A stretch of 22,485 nt of DNA, taken from the NCBI GenBank assembly GCA_902477055.1, contig CABSFY010000032.1, forward strand, positions 1-22,485. The letters are read 5' to 3'. The notes under the pieces are model-generated. The model had not been told where the DNA came from, did no database searches, and saw nothing but the letters and a program-made list of their open reading frames with translations. How positions within the stretch are numbered: the first letter of the stretch is position 1; the number at the start of each line of letters is the position of its first letter. The DNA is from an uncultured Eubacteriales bacterium (lineage in GTDB: Bacteria; Bacillota; Clostridia; Oscillospirales; Oscillospiraceae). Below are positions 1-6,961 of the stretch, one piece after another. The position numbers and the translations under genes are program-made.

Positions 1-984
1 GGCCGAAACGTCGCCCGCCTGCGTTTCAATGATCGGCAGCGCGGTCAGAGAGCCGCCGCCGTATTCCGGAGCAATCCGCGCCGCGCGCTCGAGCAGACGG
101 GAATGCAGATAGAACACGTCGCCGGGGTAGGCCTCGCGTCCGGGCGGGCGGCGAATGAGCAGCGACAGCGCACGGTACGCCACCGCGTGCTTGGACAGGT
201 CGTCATAAATAATGAGCGCGTCCTGTCCCTTGTCCATAAAGTACTCGGCCATCGTGCAGCCGGAGTACGGGGCGATATACTGCAAAGGCGCCAGCTCCGA
301 GGCCGTCGCGGAAACGACGATGGTATAGTCCATGGCGCCGTTCTTTTCCAGCGTGTCCACGATCTGCGCGACGGTGGAGCGCTTCTGGCCGATGGCGACG
401 TAGACGCAGGTCACGCCCTTGCCCTTCTGATTAATAATGGTATCCGTCGCGATGACGGTCTTGCCGGTCTGGCGGTCGCCGATGATCAGCTCACGCTGGC
501 CGCGGCCGATGGGGATCATGGAGTCGATTGCCTTGATGCCGGTTTCCAGCGGGACGGAAACGGACTTTCTCTGAATAATGCCCGCTGCCACGCGCTCGAT
601 CGGGCGGGTTTCGGCCGCTTCGATCGGGCCTTTGCCGTCGATCGGCTGGCCCAGCGCATCGACAACGCGGCCGATCAGCCGCTCGCCGACGGGAACGGAA
701 ACGACCTGCCCGGTACGGCGGACAAGGCTGCCCTCGCTGATGCCCACATCCGTGCCGAGCATAACGACGCTGACGTAGTTCTCCTCAAGGTTCAGCGCCA
801 TGCCGGCCGAGCCGTTTTCAAAGGTCAAAAGCTCGTTTGCCTTGCACTTTTCCAGCCCGTGGACCTTGGCGATGCCGTCGCCGACCTGAATGACGTAGCC
901 GATCTCATCCTGCCGGGTCTTGGAGGCGTAGTTTTTGATCTGATCCTGAATGACCTTGCTGATGTCTTCGATTTTCAAATTCAC
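1..984 (-). CDS. atpA: ATP synthase F1 subunit alpha (3' end beyond window)
   Basis: Alpha subunit of the F1 catalytic head; it binds nucleotide at non-catalytic sites and alternates with beta around gamma. The frame is open for 328 codons from a GTG start to the left edge, so about two thirds of the usual ~500 residues are present and the C-terminus lies outside. The N-terminus (VNLKIEDISKVIQDQIKNY) is typical of alpha. The P-loop GDRQTGKT falls at residues 169-176, the position found in E. coli alpha, and the last visible part carries the family motif REAYPGDVFYLHSRLLERAA. GTG at 984 is chosen because it gives the family N-terminus and follows an AAGG-like site. It lies 13 bases after atpH as the seventh gene of the operon. 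Identity is secure; only the start is uncertain. Confidence 0.96.
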   Translation of the reverse strand, partial: MNLKIEDISKVIQDQIKNYASKTRQDEIGYVIQVGDGIAKVHGLEKCKANELLTFENGSAGMALNLEENYVSVVMLGTDVGISEGSLVRRTGQVVSVPVGERLIGRVVDALGQPIDGKGPIEAAETRPIERVAAGIIQRKSVSVPLETGIKAIDSMIPIGRGQRELIIGDRQTGKTVIATDTIINQKGKGVTCVYVAIGQKRSTVAQIVDTLEKNGAMDYTIVVSATASELAPLQYIAPYSGCTMAEYFMDKGQDALIIYDDLSKHAVAYRALSLLIRRPPGREAYPGDVFYLHSRLLERAARIAPEYGGGSLTALPIIETQAGDVSA

Positions 985-997
985 GGTTTCACCAACC

Positions 998-1531
998 TTA
1001 CACTATCGTTTCGCGCAGACTGCGGCGAAGCTGCTCCAGTCTGCTGTGAATGCTGTCGTCCAGCTGCACGCCGCCGTAGCGCAGCGTGATGCCGCCGAGC
1101 AGCGCCGGGTCCAGCTCGTTTGTCAGGACGGCCTGCTTGCCGGTCATGGCGGACAGCCGCTGCGTCAGCGCAGCCTTCTGCGCGTCCGTCATCGGCACCG
1201 CCGTCACCGCCGTGGCGCGGAGAATATCGTGCGCCTCGTCATAGCAGCGGCCGAATGCATCGGCGCAGGCGGGCAGGGCGTACATGCTCCGCTTTTCGCA
1301 GAGGATGCAGAGGAAATTCATCAGATTTCCCTCCACGCCGCCGAACGCCTCACGCACGAGCGCCAGCTTTTCCTCCTTCGGCACCGCCGGGGTGTCGAGC
1401 AGGGTGACATACGACGGCTCCTGCCGCAGCGCACTGCGGACCAGCTCCAGCTCCTCCCGGACGCGTTCATCCGCACCGGTTTCCTGCGCGAGCCGGAACA
1501 GCGCTTTTCCGTAGCTGGCCGCGTCAATCAT
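998..1531 (-). CDS. atpH: ATP synthase F1 subunit delta
   Basis: Delta subunit (OSCP homologue) joining the peripheral stalk to the top of the F1 head. The product is 177 residues, normal for the family, beginning MIDAASYGKALFRLAQE. The C-terminal part has the conserved pattern DPALLGGITLRYGG followed by DDSIHSRLEQLRRSL. I chose the ATG at 1531 because it follows GGTGATC, a seven-base match to the 16S 3' end, at short spacing. A GTG at 1540 would add three residues. The start overlaps the atpF stop by eight bases (ATGATTGA), so translation is probably coupled. The sequence is poorly conserved, as is normal for delta, but position between atpF and atpA removes doubt. Confidence 0.93.
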   Translation of the reverse strand: MIDAASYGKALFRLAQETGADERVREELELVRSALRQEPSYVTLLDTPAVPKEEKLALVREAFGGVEGNLMNFLCILCEKRSMYALPACADAFGRCYDEAHDILRATAVTAVPMTDAQKAALTQRLSAMTGKQAVLTNELDPALLGGITLRYGGVQLDDSIHSRLEQLRRSLRETIV

Positions 1532-2042
1532 GCTGATCACCCAGCTTGTCGATGAAGGAGTCGATCAGGGCCGAATGCTCCTCCTGCTTGATATCCCGCG
1601 CCAGCACGGCGGCGGCAATATCCACCGCCATCACGGACACATCGTTCTTGATCTCGTTCATGGCGCGCTTCTTCTCCATCTCGATCTGCTCGTCGGCACG
1701 GCGAAGGGTCTGCGCTGCCTTTTCCTGCGCGTCGCGGAGGATCTCCTCCTGCCGGAGCTGCGCCTTGCGGTTGGCGACCTTTAAGATCTCCTCGCTCTCC
1801 GCGTTGGCCTCGGCCAGACGATGCTCGTACTGCTCCTTGAGCGCGGCGGCATCGGTCTTGGACTGGTTGGCATCGGCGTAGAGGCCGTCGATCTCCTGCT
1901 GCCGGGTGTCGATCATGTTCTTGACCGGCTTGAACAGCAGCTTTTTCATGAACTTGTAAAGGATCAGAAGATTGAGCAGCGTAAAGAGGCACGTCCAGAA
2001 ATTGACACCGACAAAGCTCTCAAAGCCGGTTAAAAATTCCAA
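1524..2042 (-). CDS. atpF: ATP synthase F0 subunit b
   Basis: Peripheral stalk subunit b: one N-terminal membrane helix (about residues 13-31, VNFWTCLFTLLNLLILYKF) followed by a long charged coiled coil that reaches the F1 head. The product is 172 residues, usual for b, with A/E/K/R-rich heptad-like sequence from about 45 to 145. The start is TTG at 2042, because no in-frame ATG lies near and a GAAGGG(AG) site at about 2054-2059 sits at good spacing. An ATG a few bases upstream is out of frame. It follows atpE by 37 bases and overlaps atpH. A single b gene is seen, with no b' homologue in the window. Confidence 0.93.
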   Translation of the reverse strand: MEFLTGFESFVGVNFWTCLFTLLNLLILYKFMKKLLFKPVKNMIDTRQQEIDGLYADANQSKTDAAALKEQYEHRLAEANAESEEILKVANRKAQLRQEEILRDAQEKAAQTLRRADEQIEMEKKRAMNEIKNDVSVMAVDIAAAVLARDIKQEEHSALIDSFIDKLGDQHD

Positions 2043-2079
2043 TGCTCATTTCTCCCTTCGGTTTATTTCTGTCTGAAAA

Positions 2080-2316
2080 TCAGAACACGAAGAGCAGCAG
2101 CAGAGCGATAACCAGCGAGTAGATACCGGTGGACTCGGTGATGGCGCAGCCAAGGATCATGTTGGTACGCAGGGTGTTTACCATCTCGGGCTGACGAGCC
2201 ATGCCCTCCAGTGCGCAGCCGACGGCGTTGCCTTCACCGATTGCCGGGCCGATTGCGCCCAGACCCATGCAAAGACCTGCGCCGATTGCGATCAAACCTC
2301 TTGCCAATGCTTCCAT
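2080..2316 (-). CDS. atpE: ATP synthase F0 subunit c, two-carboxylate ion site
   Basis: Rotor ring subunit c, a 78-residue hairpin of two membrane helices joined by the polar loop ARQPE (residues 40-44). Helix 2 carries the ion-binding carboxylate in ITESTGIYSLVIALLLL: E61, with S62, T63 and Y66. These match the Ilyobacter tartaricus sodium-site residues E65, S66, T67 and Y70. Helix 1 has GPAIGEGNA, placing a second acid, E28, where the sodium enzyme has Gln32; the spacing of 33 residues to E61 is identical. Two-carboxylate sodium rings are known from Fusobacterium nucleatum. The inference is a Na+-coupled ATP synthase, although proton use cannot be excluded from sequence. A strong AGGAGG site (2325-2330) precedes the ATG. 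Confidence 0.95.
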   Translation of the reverse strand: MEALARGLIAIGAGLCMGLGAIGPAIGEGNAVGCALEGMARQPEMVNTLRTNMILGCAITESTGIYSLVIALLLLFVF

Positions 2317-2365
2317 TTGTGTTTCCTCCTAAAAAGTGTTTTGGTATATATGAATTGGTTTTTGC

Positions 2366-3127
2366 TTACGAATTCTGCTCCTCCGGGGGCGGGCAGGCCG
2401 AGCCGACATAGACCATCGTCAGCATACTGAATACCAGCGCCTGAATACAGCCGGAGAAAAGGTCGAAATAGATCGACAGGAACGCGGGGATGCCGACCTG
2501 AAAAATCGGAATGGAGCTGATGACCTCATTTGGGATCCAACCCAGCACCAGCGAGCTTGCCGCCGCCAGCGCCGCGTAGATCAGCGAGGTCAGAACGCCG
2601 CCGCCGGCGATGTTGCCGAAGTGACGGAAGGACATGGAGATCGGCTGTGCGATCTCGCTGATGATATTCATCGGGGTCATGACCACGACCGGCTCGGTAA
2701 AGCCCTTGAGCCAGCCGAGGAAGCCGTTGTTTTTAATATTGTAATACCACACCATGCCGGTCGTTACCAGGGCCCAAGTCAGGGTGGTGCTGAGGTCGGC
2801 CGTTGCACTGCGGAACACGCCGCCGAACAGGCTGATGAGCGTACCGCCGACGGACGACAGGAACAGTGCGCCGATGTACGGCGTAAAATGCGCGTTATGC
2901 TCGCCCATCGTTTCGCGGACGAGGTTGTCGAGCACGGTGTACGCCTTTTCAACCACGACCTGCCGCCGGGTCGGCCGCTTTTGCAGGCCCTTCCCCAAGC
3001 GCCAGCTCAGCAAAATCAGCGTCATCATGACCAAAAACGAGGACAGCACCGTCTGGGTGATCCTCACGTCCATTCCGAACAGGGAAAACTCCACTAGGAT
3101 TCTCGGACCGTTACCGATTCCGTCCAT
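2366..3127 (-). CDS. atpB: ATP synthase F0 subunit a
   Basis: Stator channel subunit a, 253 residues and strongly hydrophobic. The essential stator arginine is R168 in the motif ISMSFRHFGNIAGG (residues 163-176), and the last membrane segment FDLFSGCIQALVFSMLTMVY (221-240) is characteristic of the family. The frame stays open upstream of 3127, but ATG 3127 is chosen: it gives a normal N-terminus (MDGIGNGPRILVEFSLFGM) and follows an AAGGAGGGT site. The gene starts just after the atpI stop (one base between) and is followed after 49 bases by atpE. This subunit forms the two half-channels next to the c-ring, so its ion preference should match that of the ring. Confidence 0.95.
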   Translation of the reverse strand: MDGIGNGPRILVEFSLFGMDVRITQTVLSSFLVMMTLILLSWRLGKGLQKRPTRRQVVVEKAYTVLDNLVRETMGEHNAHFTPYIGALFLSSVGGTLISLFGGVFRSATADLSTTLTWALVTTGMVWYYNIKNNGFLGWLKGFTEPVVVMTPMNIISEIAQPISMSFRHFGNIAGGGVLTSLIYAALAAASSLVLGWIPNEVISSIPIFQVGIPAFLSIYFDLFSGCIQALVFSMLTMVYVGSACPPPEEQNS

Positions 3128-3128
3128 T

Positions 3129-3578
3129 TTAAGCCGTACCCTCCTTTTTCGTTCGTTTGAAGCTCGCTGCGAACAGCGCGATGCGCATAAAGCACAGCGG
3201 CAGCAGCGTTGCCACCGGGTCAAACCACCCGGAGATCAGTGCGCCGATCAGCACCGCAAGCATCACGAACATTCGCAAAATATAATTGCCCTTTGCGGTA
3301 AGCTGGCCCTTCTGCGGAGTTTCCGCCCGCTCCGCGCGGAGCAGCGAAAATGTCATCGCGGAAAAGTTCACCAGCTCCGCCGCCATGCCGAGCAGACCGC
3401 CGAGCAGGACCTTCCCGGACCACCGTCCGATCAGCGCGTACACCAGCAGCATCAGCCCCGTCAGCACGACCTCCGTCAGCAGCACCGGCAGGAACTCCCG
3501 CAGCACCTTGCCGCCGTCCGGCGGTGTGCGGTACACCGGGACTTCGGGCTGCACCGCTTCATTTTTCTTTTCGTCCAC
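3129..3578 (-). CDS. atpI: ATP synthase subunit I-like membrane protein (AtpI)
   Basis: A 149-residue protein with four probable membrane helices (roughly 28-48, 54-72, 101-120 and 122-141) and a charged N-terminal tail. This fits the ATP synthase I / AtpI family in topology and operon position; the family is poorly conserved in sequence. AtpI proteins help assemble the c-ring, demonstrated for sodium-translocating synthases. The start is GTG 3578, preceded by a GGGAGAGG site that lies inside the upstream gene, which it overlaps by 20 bases. It lies directly ahead of atpB. The family call rests on membrane pattern plus context rather than on a diagnostic motif. Confidence 0.75.
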   Translation of the reverse strand: MDEKKNEAVQPEVPVYRTPPDGGKVLREFLPVLLTEVVLTGLMLLVYALIGRWSGKVLLGGLLGMAAELVNFSAMTFSLLRAERAETPQKGQLTAKGNYILRMFVMLAVLIGALISGWFDPVATLLPLCFMRIALFAASFKRTKKEGTA

Positions 3579-3828
3579 GGTCCTCTCCCTCTCCCGGCTG
3601 CGTCGGATCGACGTGCTTCGCCGTCTTTATAATATAGTAGAACATACTGTAAACTCCCAGCCCGACGCCGAGAATGACGCACACGGCCATTGCCCAACGG
3701 CCCCAGCCGCGCCGCTCGGTGAGCCACCAGCCCAGTAAAATCATCAGCCCGGCAGGCGTCAGCATGGAAAAGGCCGCCTGAAAGACATAGTTCAGCGCGT
3801 AGACCACGCGAAAGACCTTTTTCGGCAT
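3559..3828 (-). CDS. atpZ: AtpZ/AtpI-type small membrane protein, first gene of the ATP synthase operon
   Basis: A small protein of 89 residues (MPKKVFRVVYALNYVFQAAF...) with two membrane helices at about 14-38 and 44-66 and a highly charged C-terminus (GEGEDRGRKEK). This is the shape of the AtpZ / 'F0F1-ATPase gene 1' family, which precedes atpI-atpB in many Firmicutes and has been linked to ion transport or assembly of the enzyme. The frame can be extended to a TTG at 3861, but that has no ribosome site, while ATG 3828 follows AAAGGGCGG at good spacing. It overlaps atpI by 20 bases and is the first gene after the operon promoter. Family assignment is from size, topology and position. Confidence 0.68.
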   Translation of the reverse strand: MPKKVFRVVYALNYVFQAAFSMLTPAGLMILLGWWLTERRGWGRWAMAVCVILGVGLGVYSMFYYIIKTAKHVDPTQPGEGEDRGRKEK

Positions 3829-3919
3829 CTGCGCACCGCCCTTTCCGATTATTTCCGGCAAGAAGCCGCTGCAATTTCTCAGTCATTTTCAAAAAATCCA
3901 ACTTCTCCCGATTATCTGA

Positions 3920-3948
3920 ATCATATCATAAATTGCTAAATTTCGCAA
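3920..3948 (-). promoter_or_regulatory. Promoter of the atp operon
   Basis: On the minus strand TTGCGA (3948-3943) and TATGAT (3925-3920) are separated by exactly 17 bases. A TG one base before the -10 gives an extended -10 element. A second overlapping TATGAT begins five bases upstream. Transcription would start near 3913 and leave a leader of about 85 bases before atpZ. It points away from the metY promoter at 4060. Confidence 0.75.
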
Positions 3949-4059
3949 GATGAATTTCAATTTTTTAATCGGTTTCCCCAATGATACGCCGACGCCGGCC
4001 GCTGAGGCAATGGTCATTTTCCCCGGACTGTCCGATTTTCGGTAAAGCCGGGTATTTTG

Positions 4060-4088
4060 TTGACTTTCCCGCCCCAAAAGGTTATAAT
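4060..4088 (+). promoter_or_regulatory. Promoter of metY-metA
   Basis: TTGACT (4060-4065) and a perfect TATAAT (4083-4088) with a 17-base spacer form a consensus housekeeping promoter. Transcription would begin near 4095, leaving an unusually long leader of about 320 bases before metY. No better promoter is seen closer to the gene. Confidence 0.78.
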
Positions 4089-4126
4089 GCAGACAAATTA
4101 TTGTACCATTATCCCGCCGCAGCGGT

Positions 4127-4378
4127 TGGCTCCCTCTGATGAGGGAGGTTCTTCGACCGCGTACCAGCCAATGGCTCCCCTGTGTAAGGGGAGCTGTCAG
4201 CCGCAGGCTGAGGGAAGGGTTGTTTTCGCGCCGGAGGCGCGAAATTTTAATCGTGCCGTCAGGCACACCGATTATAATTCACGAAATCGATACTGCCTGC
4301 AACGGCGGGGTGAGGGCACCCCGCCCTACGGCGTGGAACGATGGTCCATACGGCGGGCCGATGCGGGCATCGGCCTCT
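4127..4378. repeat. Composite of interspersed hairpin repeats in the metY leader
   Basis: Several short palindromic units lie head to tail: a GGCTCCCCTGTGTAAGGGGAGC hairpin-type unit, a GCGCC-gga-GGCGC hairpin, GTGCC-gtca-GGCAC, a GGCGGGG/CCCCGCC stem (4302-4323) and GGCCGATG/CATCGGCC. The 48 bases at 4284-4331 match 17782-17829 at 44 positions, and the flanking units occur in the same order near 17580-17680. This therefore belongs to a dispersed repeat family in this genome. It lies wholly inside the predicted metY transcript. Confidence 0.8.
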
Positions 4379-4416
4379 ACGCACAAACTATATCATAACC
4401 AATGCGAGGTACCCTT

Positions 4417-5706
4417 ATGAGCCAGAATTTACATTCCGAAACGCTTTGCATCCAGGCGGGCTATTCGCCGAAAAACGGTGAGCCGCGCCAGATCCCGATC
4501 ATTCAAAGCACAACCTTCCGCTACGAAACGGCAGAGCAGATGGCCAAGCTCTTTGACCTCGAGGAGAGCGGCTATTTCTACTCCCGTCTGAACAATCCGA
4601 CCTGCGACGCCGTCGCCGCCAAGATTGCCGCGTTGGAGGGCGGCACGGCTGCGATGCTGACCGGCTCCGGTCAGGCCGCCGTATTTCTTGCCGTGTTCAA
4701 CCTCGTCGGCTGCGGCGATCATATCGTTTCCTCCTCGGCCATTTACGGCGGCAGCTTCAACCTGTTCTCCGTGACCATGAAGCGCATGGGCGTGGAATGT
4801 ACCTTTGTCGATCCCGACTGCTCCGCCGAGGAGCTGGAGGCCGCCTTCCGCCCCAACACCAAGCTCGTCTACGGCGAAACGATCGCCAACCCCTCGCTCG
4901 TCGTGCTGGATATCGAACGCTTCGCCTCCGCCGCCCACGCGCACGGCGTTCCCCTGATCGTGGACAACACCTTCGCTACGCCCGTCAACTGCCGTCCCTT
5001 TGCATGGGGCGCGGACATTGTCGTCCACTCCACCACGAAATATATGGACGGTCACGCGGCGGCGCTCGGCGGCTGCATTGTGGACAGCGGCAGCTTCAAC
5101 TGGGCGGCGCATCCGGACAAATTCCCCGGCCTCTGCACCCCCGACGAGAGCTACCACGGCGTGACCTACACCGAGCGATTCGGACAGGCCGGGGCCTACA
5201 TTACAAAAGCAACCGCGCAGCTCATGCGCGACCTCGGTACGGTTCAATCCCCGCAGAACGCCTTTTTGACCAACCTCGGCCTCGAAAGCCTGCCCATGCG
5301 GATGCGGCAGCACTGCCGCACCGCGCAGAAGATCGCCGAATTCCTGCAAGGCCACGAAAAGGTCGCTTGGGTCAAATACTGCGGCCTGCCGGGCGACAAA
5401 TATTACGACCGTGCGAAAAAATATATGCCAAACGGCTCGTGCGGTGTCGTTTCCTTCGGCGTAAAGGGCGGGCGTGAGGCTGCTGCGGCCTTTATGAGCC
5501 GGCTGAAGCTCTGTGCGCTGGAAACGCATGTGGCCGACGCGCGGACCTGCTGCCTGCACCCGGCCGGGACGACCCATCGGCAGATGAACGATGCCGAGCT
5601 GAAGGCCGCCGGTGTTTCGGCCGACCTGATCCGGCTGAGCTGCGGTCTGGAAAATGCCGACGATTTGATCGCCGATCTCGCACAGGCATTCGATTCTCTG
5701 CAATAA
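4417..5706 (+). CDS. metY: O-acetylhomoserine aminocarboxypropyltransferase (OAH sulfhydrylase)
   Basis: Pyridoxal-phosphate enzyme of the Cys/Met metabolism family that makes homocysteine from O-acetylhomoserine and sulfide. The product is 429 residues, normal for MetY and longer than MetB/MetC (~390). The cofactor lysine is K208 in VVHSTTKYMDGH. Other family blocks are YSRLNNPT (55-62), the phosphate-binding LTGSGQAA (81-88) and VDNTFATP (182-189). The extra C-terminal region (YDRAKKYMPNGSCGVVSFGVKGG) is typical of OAH sulfhydrylases. ATG 4417 follows GAGGT at good spacing; an in-frame ATG at 4402 has no such site. metA follows 21 bases later, so the pair makes homocysteine directly without cystathionine. 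Cytosolic. Confidence 0.93.
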   Translation: MSQNLHSETLCIQAGYSPKNGEPRQIPIIQSTTFRYETAEQMAKLFDLEESGYFYSRLNNPTCDAVAAKIAALEGGTAAMLTGSGQAAVFLAVFNLVGCGDHIVSSSAIYGGSFNLFSVTMKRMGVECTFVDPDCSAEELEAAFRPNTKLVYGETIANPSLVVLDIERFASAAHAHGVPLIVDNTFATPVNCRPFAWGADIVVHSTTKYMDGHAAALGGCIVDSGSFNWAAHPDKFPGLCTPDESYHGVTYTERFGQAGAYITKATAQLMRDLGTVQSPQNAFLTNLGLESLPMRMRQHCRTAQKIAEFLQGHEKVAWVKYCGLPGDKYYDRAKKYMPNGSCGVVSFGVKGGREAAAAFMSRLKLCALETHVADARTCCLHPAGTTHRQMNDAELKAAGVSADLIRLSCGLENADDLIADLAQAFDSLQ

Positions 5707-5727
5707 GGCGAAGGGAGCGATGGAGCC

Positions 5728-6639
5728 ATGCCGATCAAGATTCCGAACGATCTGCCCGCAACCGCCACGCTGCAGAGCGAAAATATCTTTGTCATGACCG
5801 AAACGCGGGCGCTCACGCAGGACATCCGCCCGCTGGAGATCCTCATCCTCAACCTGATGCCGACGAAAATCGACACGGAAACGCAGTTTGCGCGGCTGCT
5901 CGGCAACACGCCGCTGCAAGTGCGGCTGTCGTTTCTGCACACCAAATCGCACATCGCCACGCACGTTTCCAAGGAGCATCTGTTCACGTTCTACAAGACC
6001 TTCGACGAGGTGCGCGACCGCCGCTATGACGGTATGATTATCACCGGCGCACCGGTGGAGCATCTGCCGTTCGAGAAGGTCGAATATTGGCAGGAGCTGT
6101 GCGACATCATGGAATGGAGCAAGACCCACGTCCACAGCACGCTGCATATCTGCTGGGGCGCACAGGCCGGGCTGTACTATCATTACGGTATTCAGAAGCA
6201 CCCGCTGCCGGAAAAGCTGTTCGGCGTGTTTGCGCATCGGGTGGAATATAAAAATCCCATTCTCCTGCGTGGCTTTGACGACGTGTTCATGGTCCCCCAC
6301 TCCCGCCACACGACCGTGCTGCGTGAGGACATCGAGAAGGTCCCGGAGCTGAAGATCGCCGCCGCCTCGGACGAGGCCGGGATCTATGCCGTTTTCACCG
6401 CCGGCGGACGGCAGGTGTTCCTGACGGGTCATTCCGAATACGACCCGCTGACGCTCAAGCGCGAGTACGACCGCGATAAGGCGCTCGGCCTGCCCGTCCC
6501 CGTGCCGAAGAACTACTTCCCCAACGACGACGACACCCAGCCCCCGCTTGTCACTTGGCGCGCCCACGCGCATCTGCTGTTTTCTAACTGGCTGAACTAC
6601 TTTGTCTACCAGACCACGCCCTACGATTTTATCACCTGA
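5728..6639 (+). CDS. metA: Homoserine O-acetyltransferase (MetA type)
   Basis: Activates homoserine by acylating its hydroxyl group, the first committed step to methionine. The 303-residue length and the catalytic residues match the MetA family exactly: nucleophile C142 (HICWGAQAG), H235 and E237 (TGHSEYDP). Position 111 is Glu (GAPVEHLPFE). Published work on the Bacillus cereus enzyme showed that Glu at 111 gives acetyl-CoA use, whereas Gly gives succinyl-CoA. The name homoserine O-succinyltransferase, often transferred automatically, is therefore probably wrong here. The neighbouring MetY, which consumes O-acetylhomoserine, supports this. The start ATG follows an AAGGGAG-type site. A run of nine C follows directly after the stop codon. 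Confidence 0.94.
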   Translation: MPIKIPNDLPATATLQSENIFVMTETRALTQDIRPLEILILNLMPTKIDTETQFARLLGNTPLQVRLSFLHTKSHIATHVSKEHLFTFYKTFDEVRDRRYDGMIITGAPVEHLPFEKVEYWQELCDIMEWSKTHVHSTLHICWGAQAGLYYHYGIQKHPLPEKLFGVFAHRVEYKNPILLRGFDDVFMVPHSRHTTVLREDIEKVPELKIAAASDEAGIYAVFTAGGRQVFLTGHSEYDPLTLKREYDRDKALGLPVPVPKNYFPNDDDTQPPLVTWRAHAHLLFSNWLNYFVYQTTPYDFIT

Positions 6640-6649
6640 CCCCCCCCCA

Positions 6650-6680
6650 CGGCGCAGACGGCCCACCCCCGTCTGCGCCG
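6650..6680 (+). terminator. Stem-loop after metA, possible terminator
   Basis: A perfect 12-bp stem, CGGCGCAGACGG paired with CCGTCTGCGCCG, and a 7-base loop begin 10 bases after the metA stop. No T-tract follows on either strand, so it may be a weak terminator or an mRNA 3'-end stabiliser. Confidence 0.5.
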
Positions 6681-6717
6681 TAATGCACGAAAAAAGCCAA
6701 AATTTCAAAAAAAAGAG

Positions 6718-6746
6718 TTGACATTCTTCGTTTCGCCTGCTATGAT
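6718..6746 (+). promoter_or_regulatory. Promoter of tRNA-Thr
   Basis: Perfect TTGACA (6718-6723), a 17-base spacer and TATGAT (6741-6746) lie 18 bases before the mature tRNA 5' end. This is a near-consensus strong promoter, as expected for a stable RNA. Confidence 0.85.
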
Positions 6747-6764
6747 ATTGGGGCTGTCAGAAAT

Positions 6765-6840
<76 letters not shown>

Positions 6841-6877
6841 AAAAATCCCGAATGCGAAAGCGTTCGGGATTTTTTTA
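6841..6877 (+). terminator. Terminator of tRNA-Thr
   Basis: Starting immediately after the CCA end, AATCCCGAA pairs with TTCGGGATT around a GC-GAAA-GC tip, followed by a run of seven T. A matching A-run before the stem means it could also act on the other strand. Confidence 0.9.
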
Positions 6878-6961
6878 GTAAGTAAGAGGTAATAGTGAAG
6901 AAATAAGAAGTATCCAAGGAAGGTACAGAGTAAAATTCGAAGGCTGACGGATGGGGAGATC

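Larger units (their letters stand above)
3949..4416. other. Intergenic region between the divergent atp and metY promoters
   Basis: About 470 bases without a convincing gene. It holds the metY promoter (4060-4088) and then a composite of hairpin-forming repeats (about 4127-4378) inside the presumed metY leader. I looked for an S-box (SAM-I) core or a T-box and saw neither. Short open frames here run across the repeats in several frames, lack ribosome sites and are not called. Confidence 0.7.

Noticed and set aside
3476..3901. Frame with TTG/ATG starts ahead of atpZ, considered as a leader peptide or frameshifted atpZ
   Set aside because: The only GGGAG site is three bases from the TTG and about 17 from the ATG, both poor. 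The product is a shadow of atpZ/atpI and does not resemble AtpZ.
4089..4416. SAM-I (S-box) riboswitch or T-box upstream of metY
   Set aside because: Neither the conserved S-box core nor a T-box sequence is present; the hairpins belong to the dispersed repeat family.
4429..6708. 759-codon open frame antisense to metY and metA
   Set aside because: Shadow of GC-rich coding bias on the other strand: no ribosome site and no domain-like sequence, while metY and metA carry all catalytic motifs.
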